Both the position numbers and the translations under genes were made by a program. Under the pieces are notes generated by a model, which worked only from the letters and a program-made list of their open reading frames with translations, did not search any database and was not told the DNA's origin. A DNA stretch of 64,000 nt from an uncultured SAR86 cluster bacterium (lineage in GTDB: Bacteria > Pseudomonadota > Gammaproteobacteria > Magnimaribacterales > Magnimaribacteraceae): NCBI GenBank assembly GCA_938075195.1, contig CALJGK010000010.1, forward strand, positions 1 through 64,000, in the 5' to 3' direction. Below, piece after piece: positions 1 to 7,813 of the stretch. Position 1 is the stretch's first letter. Every line of letters begins with the position of its first letter.

Positions 1-21
1 AATTGTTAAAATAATAAAAAA

Positions 22-98
22 GCCCCGTTAGCTCAGTCGGATAGAGCGCTGGATTCCTAATCCAGAGGCCATAGGTTCAAATCCTGTACGGGGCACCA
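22..98 (+). tRNA. tRNA-Arg (anticodon CCU)
   Basis: The acceptor arms GCCCCGU and ACGGGGC pair perfectly. The anticodon stem CTGGA/TCCAG encloses the loop TTCCTAA, which gives anticodon CCU for arginine AGG codons. The T-arm GGTTCAAATCC is present and the 3' CCA is encoded. The molecule is 77 nt. The start codon of the next gene lies only 6 nt beyond the CCA, so tRNA processing probably creates the 5' end of that mRNA. Confidence 0.95.
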
Positions 99-104
99 GA
101 TATT

Positions 105-1652
105 ATGAATTGGAAAAAAGAAACAACAGAACTAAAGAAAAGAAGAAAACTTGCAAAATCACAGGGCGGTAAAGAAGCTATTAAACTACAACATGCCAAG
201 GGCAGACTTACCCTAAGAGAAAGAATAAATCTTCTTCTAGATGAAAACTCTTTTGAAGAACAAGGTGAGATCGCTGGAGGATCAGAAGTTAATGAAGAAG
301 GAAAACTAGAATCATTAACTCCAGCAAATTTTATTCTTGGTTTTGGAAAAATTAATAACAAAAGAGTGGTGGTAGGAGGAGAAGACTTTACAGTAAAAGG
401 AGGTTCTCCTAACCCTGCAGGACTTCGAAAAAGTGTTTACACGGAAGAACTTGCTCTGAAATATAAGATGCCACTTATCAGATTACATGAAGGTGGTGGC
501 GGTTCTGTGGCGGGACCTGGAAAAAAATCTGGGGGATATGGAGGAGATCCTGTATTTTCAAGATCAAGATTTAAATCTATTGCAGATACTTTGAGAGAAA
601 TTCCAGTAGCCTCAGCGGCGCTTGGTCCTGTTGCAGGGATGCCTGCAGCAAGATTTGTTGCCTCGCACTTTAGAGTCATGACAAAAGAGACGGCTCAAAT
701 CCTGGTAGCTGGTCCGGCTGTAGTAGAAAGGGCTTTTGGCAAACAAATGACCAAAGAAGAATTGGGGGGTTCAGAAGTACATAAACTAAATGGCGTTACT
801 GATAATGTTGCTTCATCAGAAGAAGATGCTTTTTTACAAATAAAAACTTTTCTTTCTTTTTTTCCTCAGAACAAATATGAATTACCCGAAAGAATTGAAA
901 CTCCCGATCCTTTTGACAGACAAGAAGAATCTTTAATTTCAATAATTCCTAAAGATAGAAAGAAATCTTATGAAATGAGAGATGTCGTTAATTTAATCTT
1001 TGATAAAGATTCCTTCTTTGAAATGACTAAATTCTTTGGTCGAGGAATTATCACCGGTTTTGCTAGAATCAATGGCTACTCAGTAGCAATTTTTGCCAAT
1101 GACTCTAACTTTTATGCAGGCTCAATGTCTGCTGAGGGAGCCCAAAAAACAAGTCGCTTTATTAGATTATGTGACACTTTTAATATACCTATAGTCAGTC
1201 TGGTTGATGAACCCGGTTTTTTAATTGGCCCTGATGCTGAGAAAGCTGGAACAATACTGCATGGCACCGAAGCGGTTCTTGCCACTACAGAATCTACTGT
1301 TCCTTGGACAACAGTCATGATTAGAAAATCTTTTGGAGTTGCTGCTGCTGCTCATTATGGACCCGATGGATATGTCTTAGCTTGGCCTTCAGCTGAGTCT
1401 GGACCATTACCTCTAGAAGGTGGTGTTGCAGTAGCATTTAAGAAGGAAATTGCACAAGCGGCTAATCCGGAAGCAAAAAGAAAAGAACTTGAAGAAAATA
1501 TGGCTAAAAACCAAAATCCTTTTCCACGTGCTGAAGCCTTTTCAGTACATGAGATTATCGATCCGAGAGAAACGCGAAGGTATATTTCTTTATGGGCAGA
1601 TCGAATACAAGGCCAATTAAAAGCCAGTTTAGTAAAAGATAAACTTATCTAA
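105..1652 (+). CDS. Acyl-CoA carboxylase, carboxyltransferase (beta) subunit
   Basis: This is a biotin-dependent acyl-CoA carboxylase beta subunit, which moves CO2 from carboxybiotin onto an acyl-CoA. The N-terminal motif GRLTLRERI, the acyl-CoA pocket HEGGGGSVAG near residue 128 and the second-half segment VDEPGFLIGPDAEKAG near residue 366 are family hallmarks. At 515 residues it is full length for the PccB/MccB/AccD5 group. The start is fixed by the family-like N terminus MNWKKETTELKKRR. It has almost no leader because tRNA-Arg ends 6 nt upstream. No biotin-carboxylase alpha subunit lies in the window. Propionyl-, methylcrotonyl- or another acyl-CoA could be the substrate, and the sequence alone does not decide. 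Confidence 0.9.
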   Translation: MNWKKETTELKKRRKLAKSQGGKEAIKLQHAKGRLTLRERINLLLDENSFEEQGEIAGGSEVNEEGKLESLTPANFILGFGKINNKRVVVGGEDFTVKGGSPNPAGLRKSVYTEELALKYKMPLIRLHEGGGGSVAGPGKKSGGYGGDPVFSRSRFKSIADTLREIPVASAALGPVAGMPAARFVASHFRVMTKETAQILVAGPAVVERAFGKQMTKEELGGSEVHKLNGVTDNVASSEEDAFLQIKTFLSFFPQNKYELPERIETPDPFDRQEESLISIIPKDRKKSYEMRDVVNLIFDKDSFFEMTKFFGRGIITGFARINGYSVAIFANDSNFYAGSMSAEGAQKTSRFIRLCDTFNIPIVSLVDEPGFLIGPDAEKAGTILHGTEAVLATTESTVPWTTVMIRKSFGVAAAAHYGPDGYVLAWPSAESGPLPLEGGVAVAFKKEIAQAANPEAKRKELEENMAKNQNPFPRAEAFSVHEIIDPRETRRYISLWADRIQGQLKASLVKDKLI

Positions 1653-1714
1653 ATTTAGCTTAACTTTGCTAGATCCTAAGATATACTTACCAATCAAATA
1701 TACGGAGAGTAAAG

Positions 1715-3145
1715 ATGAAAACTTATGAACAATTTTATATAAACGGAGAATGGGTTAATCCTGCAGAAGGAAGTACCATGTTAGATGTATTGAACCCAGC
1801 GACTGAAGAAGTCATTGGAAAAATAGCCATGGGAACTGCTACTGATGTTGATAATGCCGTCAAAGCAGCTTCAAAAGCATTTAATACCTTCAGTCAAACT
1901 ACTGTAGAAGAAAGACTAGCCTTATTGGGAAAAATTGTAGAAGTCTATCAAACTAGATATGACGAAATTGCAGAAACTATTTCAATGGAAATGGGAGCTC
2001 CTTTATCACTATCCAAAGCTGCACAAGCTGCGACTGGTTTAGGTCACTTTGCACAAGCAATAGAAATACTTCAAGGCTTTGAGTGGGAAGAAACAAGAGG
2101 AAAAACCGTTTTGAGAAGAGAGCCTATTGGTGTGGTGGGAATGATTACTCCATGGAACTGGCCTATAAATCAAATTTCTTGCAAGGTTGCCCCTGCATTA
2201 GCAGCAGGATGCACAATGATCCTCAAGCCAACGGAAATGGCTCCTCTAAATGCAATTATATTTGCTGAAGTTCTTCATGAAGCTGGTGTGCCTGCAGGCG
2301 TATTTAATCTAGTTAATGGAGATGGACCGTCAGTAGGTGAAGCTATGTCTTGCCACCCAGGAATCGATATGATGTCCTTTACAGGTTCAACAAGAGCAGG
2401 GATTGCTGTTGCTAAAGGCGCGGCTGATACAGTCAAACGTGTTGCACAAGAACTAGGTGGAAAATCTGCAAATATCATTCTTGATGACGCTGATTTTGAA
2501 TCAGCTATTACTGGGGGTGCTAGACACTGTTTCAATAATAGTGGGCAGTCTTGTAATGCTCCTACCAGAATGTTGGTGCCTGAATCTAGACATGATGAAG
2601 CGAAAGAGATTGCTAGAAAAGCCGCTGAAGCGACTAAAGTTGGAGACCCATTTGCAGAAGATACTGGAATAGGTCCGGTAGTTAGCGAAGTGCAGTTCGA
2701 TAAAATTCAAGGTCTTATTGATAAAGGTATTGAAGAAGGTGCAGAACTTGTTTCTGGAGGTCCAGGTAAACCTGAAGGCTTAAATGCGGGTTACTTTGTT
2801 AGGCCAACAGTATTCGCCAACGTCAATAATGACATGACGATAGCGAGAGAAGAAATCTTTGGTCCTGTGCTTTCAATTCTTCCATATAAGGATGAAGAAG
2901 AAGCAATAGAGATCGCAAATGATACTGAATATGGTCTTTATGGCTATGTATCTTCAGGTGATCTTGAGCATGCTAAGCAGGTAGCTAACAGGATAAGAGC
3001 AGGGAGTATCGCTATTAATAATGCTGGTGCTGACTTTACAACTCCTTTTGGGGGATACAAACAATCCGGGAATGGAAAGGAATGGGGTCTATTCGGGTTT
3101 GAAGAATTCCTTGAAGTAAAAGCGGTTGTAGGATTCACAAGCTAA
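1715..3145 (+). CDS. NAD(P)-dependent aldehyde dehydrogenase
   Basis: This protein oxidises an aldehyde to a carboxylate with NAD(P)+. Family signatures appear in order: the PWNWP segment at 146-150, the cofactor-binding FTGST at 222-226, the general base Glu246 in QELGGKSAN, and the nucleophile Cys280 in NNSGQSC. Its 476 residues match the usual length. A GGAGAG ribosome site lies just before the ATG. It follows the acyl-CoA carboxylase gene by 62 nt and ends at a strong terminator. The substrate is unknown; the closest general class is the broad-specificity or gamma-aminobutyraldehyde-like ALDHs. Confidence 0.93.
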   Translation: MKTYEQFYINGEWVNPAEGSTMLDVLNPATEEVIGKIAMGTATDVDNAVKAASKAFNTFSQTTVEERLALLGKIVEVYQTRYDEIAETISMEMGAPLSLSKAAQAATGLGHFAQAIEILQGFEWEETRGKTVLRREPIGVVGMITPWNWPINQISCKVAPALAAGCTMILKPTEMAPLNAIIFAEVLHEAGVPAGVFNLVNGDGPSVGEAMSCHPGIDMMSFTGSTRAGIAVAKGAADTVKRVAQELGGKSANIILDDADFESAITGGARHCFNNSGQSCNAPTRMLVPESRHDEAKEIARKAAEATKVGDPFAEDTGIGPVVSEVQFDKIQGLIDKGIEEGAELVSGGPGKPEGLNAGYFVRPTVFANVNNDMTIAREEIFGPVLSILPYKDEEEAIEIANDTEYGLYGYVSSGDLEHAKQVANRIRAGSIAINNAGADFTTPFGGYKQSGNGKEWGLFGFEEFLEVKAVVGFTS

Positions 3146-3156
3146 GTTGCTTTATT

Positions 3157-3186
3157 AAAAAAGGCCGCTTTAGCGGCCTTTTTTAT
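3157..3186. terminator. Bidirectional rho-independent terminator
   Basis: The perfect GC-rich stem AAGGCCGC/GCGGCCTT has a four-base loop, with A-runs on one side and T-runs on the other. It sits between the convergent aldehyde dehydrogenase and D-2-hydroxyacid dehydrogenase genes, so it can stop transcription from both sides. Confidence 0.9.
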
Positions 3187-4139
3187 ACCTGATTAATTAA
3201 TTTTTCACCCTTAAGGAACCTTTTGTAATTGTCTATAAAAAGCTCTATTGCACGCAATGGTGCTCTTGGTCCCCAAGCAGAATCATGAGGCGTGATGTAA
3301 CAATTTTCTAAAGTCCAGAGTGGAGATGTTGCATTGAGCGGTTCCGGATCTGTAGTATCTAAAGCTGCACAGAAAATTTCTTGTTCTTTAAGGGCTTGTG
3401 CAAGACTTTTTTCATCAACTGATTCTCCTCGCCCCACATTAATAAACATTGCAGAAGGCTTCATAGCTTTAAATTGTGCATCTGAAAAAACTTTATGGGT
3501 ATCAGGAGTAGAAGGAAGGCAGTTAACTACAAAATCGCATTTTGTAAGCATTTCATTTAATTCGCTGGGCTTGAATAATCTATCTAGATTGTCCGAGAGA
3601 ACAGGAGTTCTTTTCGTAGCATAAACATTCATTCGAAATGACTTAGCTAAGCGTGCAACTTCTTGACCAATCCCACCAAATCCGGTGATTCCTATAGAGA
3701 GATCAGTTAACTCTCCAACAGACATCATTTGCTTCCATTCCTTTTGGTTTTGCATTTTTATATGGGCATCTATTGATTTTACTGACCTTAAGATTTGAGC
3801 AAACACATAGGTGGCTATTGGTATGGCGTGAATTCCCCCTCCATGAGAAAAATTCTTTGAATGACTAATCAATGCTTCTGCCTGAGTGGTTTCAATACCA
3901 GCCCAAGATCCCTGAACATATGAGCATCCATCAATTAACGATAGGTACTTACTAAAGAAAACTTCAGATTTTAATGCCTTGAACATTAGTTCATAAGACA
4001 CTAAAGCAATATCTGGTTTCCCTTCTCCGTGAACAACATTAGACTCGGAGTCTATTAGAATAAACTCATCGTTTATGAAACTATCTGTTAAAAGTTCTTC
4101 AAAAGCTTTAAAGGTAAATTCACTTACGCAGATTTTCAT
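3183..4139 (-). CDS. D-2-hydroxyacid dehydrogenase family protein
   Basis: This is an NAD(P)-dependent oxidoreductase that interconverts a 2-keto acid and a D-2-hydroxy acid. The Rossmann motif GFGGIG is at 153-158. The catalytic Arg237 lies in NVGRGE, Glu266 in DPEPL and His285 in TPHDS, so the active-site triad is complete. Its 318 residues are normal for the family. The ATG lies 3 nt after the stop of the nucleotidyltransferase gene, so it is the last gene of a four- or five-gene unit with the sulfotransferase and kinase. The substrate cannot be told from the sequence. Confidence 0.88.
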   Translation of the reverse strand: MKICVSEFTFKAFEELLTDSFINDEFILIDSESNVVHGEGKPDIALVSYELMFKALKSEVFFSKYLSLIDGCSYVQGSWAGIETTQAEALISHSKNFSHGGGIHAIPIATYVFAQILRSVKSIDAHIKMQNQKEWKQMMSVGELTDLSIGITGFGGIGQEVARLAKSFRMNVYATKRTPVLSDNLDRLFKPSELNEMLTKCDFVVNCLPSTPDTHKVFSDAQFKAMKPSAMFINVGRGESVDEKSLAQALKEQEIFCAALDTTDPEPLNATSPLWTLENCYITPHDSAWGPRAPLRAIELFIDNYKRFLKGEKLINQV

Positions 4140-4142
4140 TGA

Positions 4143-4535
4143 TTACTTTAAGTCGCCCTCTTCTCTCATTTTCTTCCTAATCTTAGTTGCGCTGATGTCT
4201 GTAACAGATTCTTCAAAGGTCTCCTCTTCAAAAACATAACCAACCCCTCTGCCATAGGTAATATTTACTATGTTAGGCACCATCATAATCTCATAGTGAA
4301 CCCCCCTTTCGAAGCCATCTTTAGCAAGACCTTCGGAAATATTCTTACACACCTCATCCCAATCAAAAGGATTATCATTCTGACCTTCGCCTCCTGAAGC
4401 ACCATGTACATCTCTTACTTGAATAATCACTTGACCGGTCTTATTGAGAGATCTTTTAAATAACTCTTGATGACCATCATGCCAAGGTTGCCATCTACCA
4501 AGCATCTGAACTGTAGGTTTCTTCCAATCAAACAT
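4143..4535 (-). CDS. Small HxGH nucleotidyltransferase (NadM/cytidylyltransferase-like)
   Basis: This 130-residue protein belongs to the nucleotidylyltransferase superfamily, which transfers NMP from an NTP to a phosphorylated substrate. The nucleotide-binding motif GRWQPWHDGH, with HDGH at 19-22, and the C-terminal ISATKIR at 114-120 correspond to the HxGH and ISxTxxR motifs. The first motif is most like the GRFQPxHxGH of NadM-type NMN adenylyltransferases. The length also fits TagD-like cytidylyltransferases. The start codon overlaps the end of the kinase gene by 8 nt, which suggests translational coupling. The acceptor is unknown. Confidence 0.8.
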   Translation of the reverse strand: MFDWKKPTVQMLGRWQPWHDGHQELFKRSLNKTGQVIIQVRDVHGASGGEGQNDNPFDWDEVCKNISEGLAKDGFERGVHYEIMMVPNIVNITYGRGVGYVFEEETFEESVTDISATKIRKKMREEGDLK

Positions 4536-4938
4536 CTTTATTAATCCTCTCTGCTATATCTATGTGGTTGTGATCATTCCATTCTTTGATATGAAAATCC
4601 ACTTGTTGTGGAGGTTCAAAGAGTGCATTTGTGTCTTCGAATCTTCCCTTTTCAATCGTATCGAGCCAAATGGTAATATCAGCTTCGAATATGTTCCTAG
4701 TCTCCTTTGTGGGGCACACAAAATCACAAATAACTATTCTATTATGAGCAGATTCGAAGTCAGCAACTGACTTCATTCTTAAGCTCTGTCTTAATCTCCC
4801 CTCTTCGCTGAAGTCCCAATCACCAGCCATTGTTCTTACTTTATCTGCGTTATACCAAGCAGATTCTAATAAAGGTTGCAGTCTTTCTGACAAATAAGTC
4901 TTACCACTGCCCGGTAGTCCCATCACGAGTATTTTCAT
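4528..4938 (-). CDS. Adenylylsulfate-kinase-like P-loop kinase
   Basis: A P-loop, GLPGSGKT, is at residues 7-14. The following segments NADKVR (30-35), FSEEGR (43-48) and CDFVCPTKETR (71-81) parallel conserved blocks of APS kinase, where they bind and phosphorylate adenylylsulfate to give PAPS. At 136 residues it is shorter than typical CysC (about 200), so it may be a divergent member with another acceptor. It lies 14 nt downstream of a PAPS-dependent-type sulfotransferase and overlaps the nucleotidyltransferase by 8 nt. No ATP sulfurylase gene is in the window. An alternative reading is a kinase paired with the transferase as in NadR. Confidence 0.72.
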   Translation of the reverse strand: MKILVMGLPGSGKTYLSERLQPLLESAWYNADKVRTMAGDWDFSEEGRLRQSLRMKSVADFESAHNRIVICDFVCPTKETRNIFEADITIWLDTIEKGRFEDTNALFEPPQQVDFHIKEWNDHNHIDIAERINKDV

Positions 4939-4952
4939 ATATCAATATTTGT

Positions 4953-6047
4953 TTAAAGGAAATTTAACTTATTATGTACTTCTTTCTTATCAAGTCCATA
5001 ATCTTGTAATGAATAGCTGTGTTTAATTTTAGCTTCTTGCTTCCCGGTCTCAACATAATTCATCATCTGATTTAGAGTTAACTCATTCAATGGTAATGAA
5101 AATTTACTATATATATCTTTTATTAAGTTAATTGGATCTTCTAACAAATCATCGTATTCAACTTGGAGATATTTTTCAGCAGGTATCTTCGATATCTGTG
5201 ATTCGTTTTTATCATTAGATTTTGCCCAAAAGTCTAAAGTTTTCCTTCCAAGGTCATTGGGACTTAATTTTTTTGAAAATCCTCTTCTTACCTGAGAAGT
5301 CAGACTACAAATTGATGGTAGAGTCTCTGATGGATCTCTACTTAAATGAATGAAGCATGCATCAGGATAACGATCTAATATTTCCTCTAGGTTACCCAAA
5401 TGAGACGGATCTTTAAGCAGCCACCTTTTGGGTTTGTGTGTTTTTTCAAGAATCTTAAGAAACTTATAATGCCAGTCGTAACTGATACCAGTATCTGCAT
5501 TAATTAAATATTCAAGATAAGATGGAGTATTTGCCATATAAAAATAAAAGATGCTTTGTAAGGCAAAGACTTTTATAAGCAAGCACTCTTCTGGACTCTC
5601 CGATTTGATTGCATGAATGTGATCTAGTTGTGGAATAAATTTTTCTTTAATGAACAAAATAGAATCAGATCGCAATATCCTGGATTTCTCGGAAAATGAT
5701 TTTGGGGTAACTAATGGAAGAGGCTTCATCATTTCCCAAAAAAGCGGACTTCTATTATCGGGATCTTTGCTAAGTAAATTAAATAAAAAAGTAGTTCCAG
5801 ATCTCGGCAGTCCAATCACTATAATGGGTTGAGATACTTTTTCTGAATTTACATCGTTATAGGCTTGAGATATCAAGGACCGATTCCTTAGATGTTCTTT
5901 AATTTGATACTCAACTGCAAGGTTTCCTAAGAAAGTTAGATCTGCCTCTTTATTGATTGACCTTATCAGAATATCAAGAGGTTCCTGATAATCAGTGTCA
6001 GATTGGTCAAGCCCTACCCGATCAATGATCTTCGAAAGATTAAGCAT
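4953..6047 (-). CDS. PAPS-dependent sulfotransferase family protein
   Basis: The protein has the 5'-phosphosulfate-binding motif VIGLPRSGTTF (78-87). It also has a 3'-phosphate-binding segment HLSRDPSETLPS (234-245), with the expected Arg and Ser. These are the two cofactor motifs of the Sulfotransfer_3-type family, which moves sulfate from PAPS to an alcohol or amine. At 364 residues it is full length, and no signal peptide is seen, so it should be cytoplasmic. It is directly followed by the APS-kinase-like gene, which supports local PAPS supply. The acceptor is unknown. Confidence 0.87.
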   Translation of the reverse strand: MLNLSKIIDRVGLDQSDTDYQEPLDILIRSINKEADLTFLGNLAVEYQIKEHLRNRSLISQAYNDVNSEKVSQPIIVIGLPRSGTTFLFNLLSKDPDNRSPLFWEMMKPLPLVTPKSFSEKSRILRSDSILFIKEKFIPQLDHIHAIKSESPEECLLIKVFALQSIFYFYMANTPSYLEYLINADTGISYDWHYKFLKILEKTHKPKRWLLKDPSHLGNLEEILDRYPDACFIHLSRDPSETLPSICSLTSQVRRGFSKKLSPNDLGRKTLDFWAKSNDKNESQISKIPAEKYLQVEYDDLLEDPINLIKDIYSKFSLPLNELTLNQMMNYVETGKQEAKIKHSYSLQDYGLDKKEVHNKLNFL

Positions 6048-6063
6048 CTAGTTAGATGGAAGA

Positions 6064-6615
6064 CTATTCTCTATAAATGCCACGACCAGCTGGCATGGTT
6101 TTTTCCATATCAGCATAGTTACCAGTAAAGGCCATATGCTCTCCCTCAATATCCTCAATTTTTGAAGCGGTACCATTTACCAAAAGAGGATCAAATTGCG
6201 TTTTTGAAGTGAAACTTTGAAGGTACTTATAAGATTCCCTTACATTCATGGCTCCTTTTGCAGAGGTAACTTTAATACCCTTAATTTTCCCTTTTGAATT
6301 GATTGAATAAGTGAATTTTATTCTCGTTTTACCCGCCTTTACATTGTCAGGCTTTTCAAAAAATTTTGAAACATAACTAGGGGTGCAAAATAACAACTTA
6401 CAAACAGCTTCATCACCTTTCTTTTCCTCAGGCCAAGCTTTAAGTTTGCAAGAATCATCATTACAAGCCAAACATGTATCAGTAGTTTGTTGTCTAAATT
6501 GACTTAACTGGCTTGCAGTATCTTTGTTGAGTTCTTGATTTATTAAACATATAGGTGCGCTGTATAAGCTCAATCCAAAGAATGTTAAAAATAATAGCGA
6601 TAAACATTTTTTCAT
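6064..6615 (-). CDS. Secreted protein with possible TonB-C-like domain
   Basis: The ORF track starts at a TTG (6630). The ATG at 6615 is preferred because GGGGAG sits 7 nt before it and a clean signal peptide MKKCLSLLFLTFFGLSLYSA follows. The mature part contains six cysteines in its first half (for example TCLACNDDSC), suggesting disulfides or a bound cofactor. A segment near residues 95-140 (RIKFTYSINSKGKIKGIKV) resembles the beta-beta pattern of TonB C-terminal domains, but there is no transmembrane anchor. It lies 16 nt upstream of the sulfotransferase and may be co-transcribed. The function is not known. Confidence 0.6.
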   Translation of the reverse strand: MKKCLSLLFLTFFGLSLYSAPICLINQELNKDTASQLSQFRQQTTDTCLACNDDSCKLKAWPEEKKGDEAVCKLLFCTPSYVSKFFEKPDNVKAGKTRIKFTYSINSKGKIKGIKVTSAKGAMNVRESYKYLQSFTSKTQFDPLLVNGTASKIEDIEGEHMAFTGNYADMEKTMPAGRGIYRE

Positions 6616-6702
6616 AAAAAATCTCCCCAATTTGTAAATAAGAATACCATCACTCTTTCTTTACAGTCTATGCTTTTGATAAGTGTAAAAAAACTAAAGA
6701 AT

Positions 6703-7770
6703 CTATTTAAGGGCCTCAAAAACAAGATTATTAGTAGTTGAATCTGATATTCGAACCTTTTCAAATCCTGACTGATTTAAAACTTCAGTAAGTCTTTTAG
6801 GGCCAGCCTGAGCGCCCAAACACAATGCAACCTCTTGAGCTCTTGAAGTCGGCACACATACTAACGTTGAAAAACCATACATCATTGCAGATGATGGATT
6901 TAAATTATCCTTGAGATCATCCTCTGCAAAAGGCTCCACCAGCATAAATCTACCTTCTTCATTTAATATGTTTTTAATACCTGAAGCAACTCCAACTGGA
7001 TCGCCCATATCATGCAGCGCATCGAATATACATGCCAAGTCAAAATCACCATCTGGGATTTCTTTGGAATCTGCAACTTTAAAAGTAATGTTGGTAAGTC
7101 CTTTCTCTGCTGCCCTTTCTTGCGCTTCTTTTATAGAAGGCTCATGAAAGTCATATCCATAAATATGAGAATTTGGATAAGTCTCTGCCATAAGGATAGT
7201 GGTAGAGCCTAGTCCACAACCTATGTCCGCTACTCTTCCTCCTGTTTTTAGTTTTTCTTCCGCTCCACTGATAGATGGTATCCACTCATCGACAAGGTGA
7301 CTGACGTAAGCCGGTCTGAAGAATCTGTCGGTTCCGCAAAAACAACAAGCATGATGCTCGCCCCAAGGCCTACCCCTTCCAGTCTTGAATACATCTAAAG
7401 CAACATCCTCTTTGGCTATTTGTCCTATAACCCCTTGGATTAACCCTTGAAGGCATTGAGGTTCTCCTTCGCGGCAGAAAACTATAGCCTGTTCAGGGCT
7501 TAAACTAAACTCTTCGGAACCTCCATCGTAAGTAATATATCCATGAGCTGCATTAGAAGAAAGCCACTCTTGAAGATACCTTTCGTCCATATCTGTAGCT
7601 TCGGCTAATGTCTTAGCTGAGCAAGATCCTAATTCTTCTATCTTTGCATACAATCCTGTTTGGTCTCCTAGATAGGACATCATTAGACCAACCGCACCTG
7701 ATATATGTGAAAACACATTACCAAAAAGATTCATTAATTTTTCGTGATTAACTTCCTGAGATTGACTCAT
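6703..7770 (-). CDS. SAM-dependent class I methyltransferase
   Basis: The SAM-binding motif I, VADIGCGLGST, is at 180-190, followed by an acidic loop (YGYDFHEPS) and motif DLACIFDALHDM. The N-terminal 100 residues look like a winged-helix dimerisation domain (DMDERYLQEWLSSNAAHGYI), as in Rv2258c/O-methyltransferase-type enzymes. The length of 355 residues fits that group. A CCFC cluster at 142-145, between the two domains, is unusual. The gene stands alone between a secreted-protein gene and a PQQ-like gene. The substrate is unknown. Confidence 0.82.
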   Translation of the reverse strand: MSQSQEVNHEKLMNLFGNVFSHISGAVGLMMSYLGDQTGLYAKIEELGSCSAKTLAEATDMDERYLQEWLSSNAAHGYITYDGGSEEFSLSPEQAIVFCREGEPQCLQGLIQGVIGQIAKEDVALDVFKTGRGRPWGEHHACCFCGTDRFFRPAYVSHLVDEWIPSISGAEEKLKTGGRVADIGCGLGSTTILMAETYPNSHIYGYDFHEPSIKEAQERAAEKGLTNITFKVADSKEIPDGDFDLACIFDALHDMGDPVGVASGIKNILNEEGRFMLVEPFAEDDLKDNLNPSSAMMYGFSTLVCVPTSRAQEVALCLGAQAGPKRLTEVLNQSGFEKVRISDSTTNNLVFEALK

Positions 7771-7813
7771 TTTATTTTCTCCATTTATGTTGTTGAATAT
7801 ATTTAATTAAATT

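Noticed and set aside
77-361. ORF opposite the carboxyltransferase start
   Set aside because: It overlaps both the tRNA and a conserved gene on the other strand and has low-complexity Ser/Phe content; it is a shadow frame.
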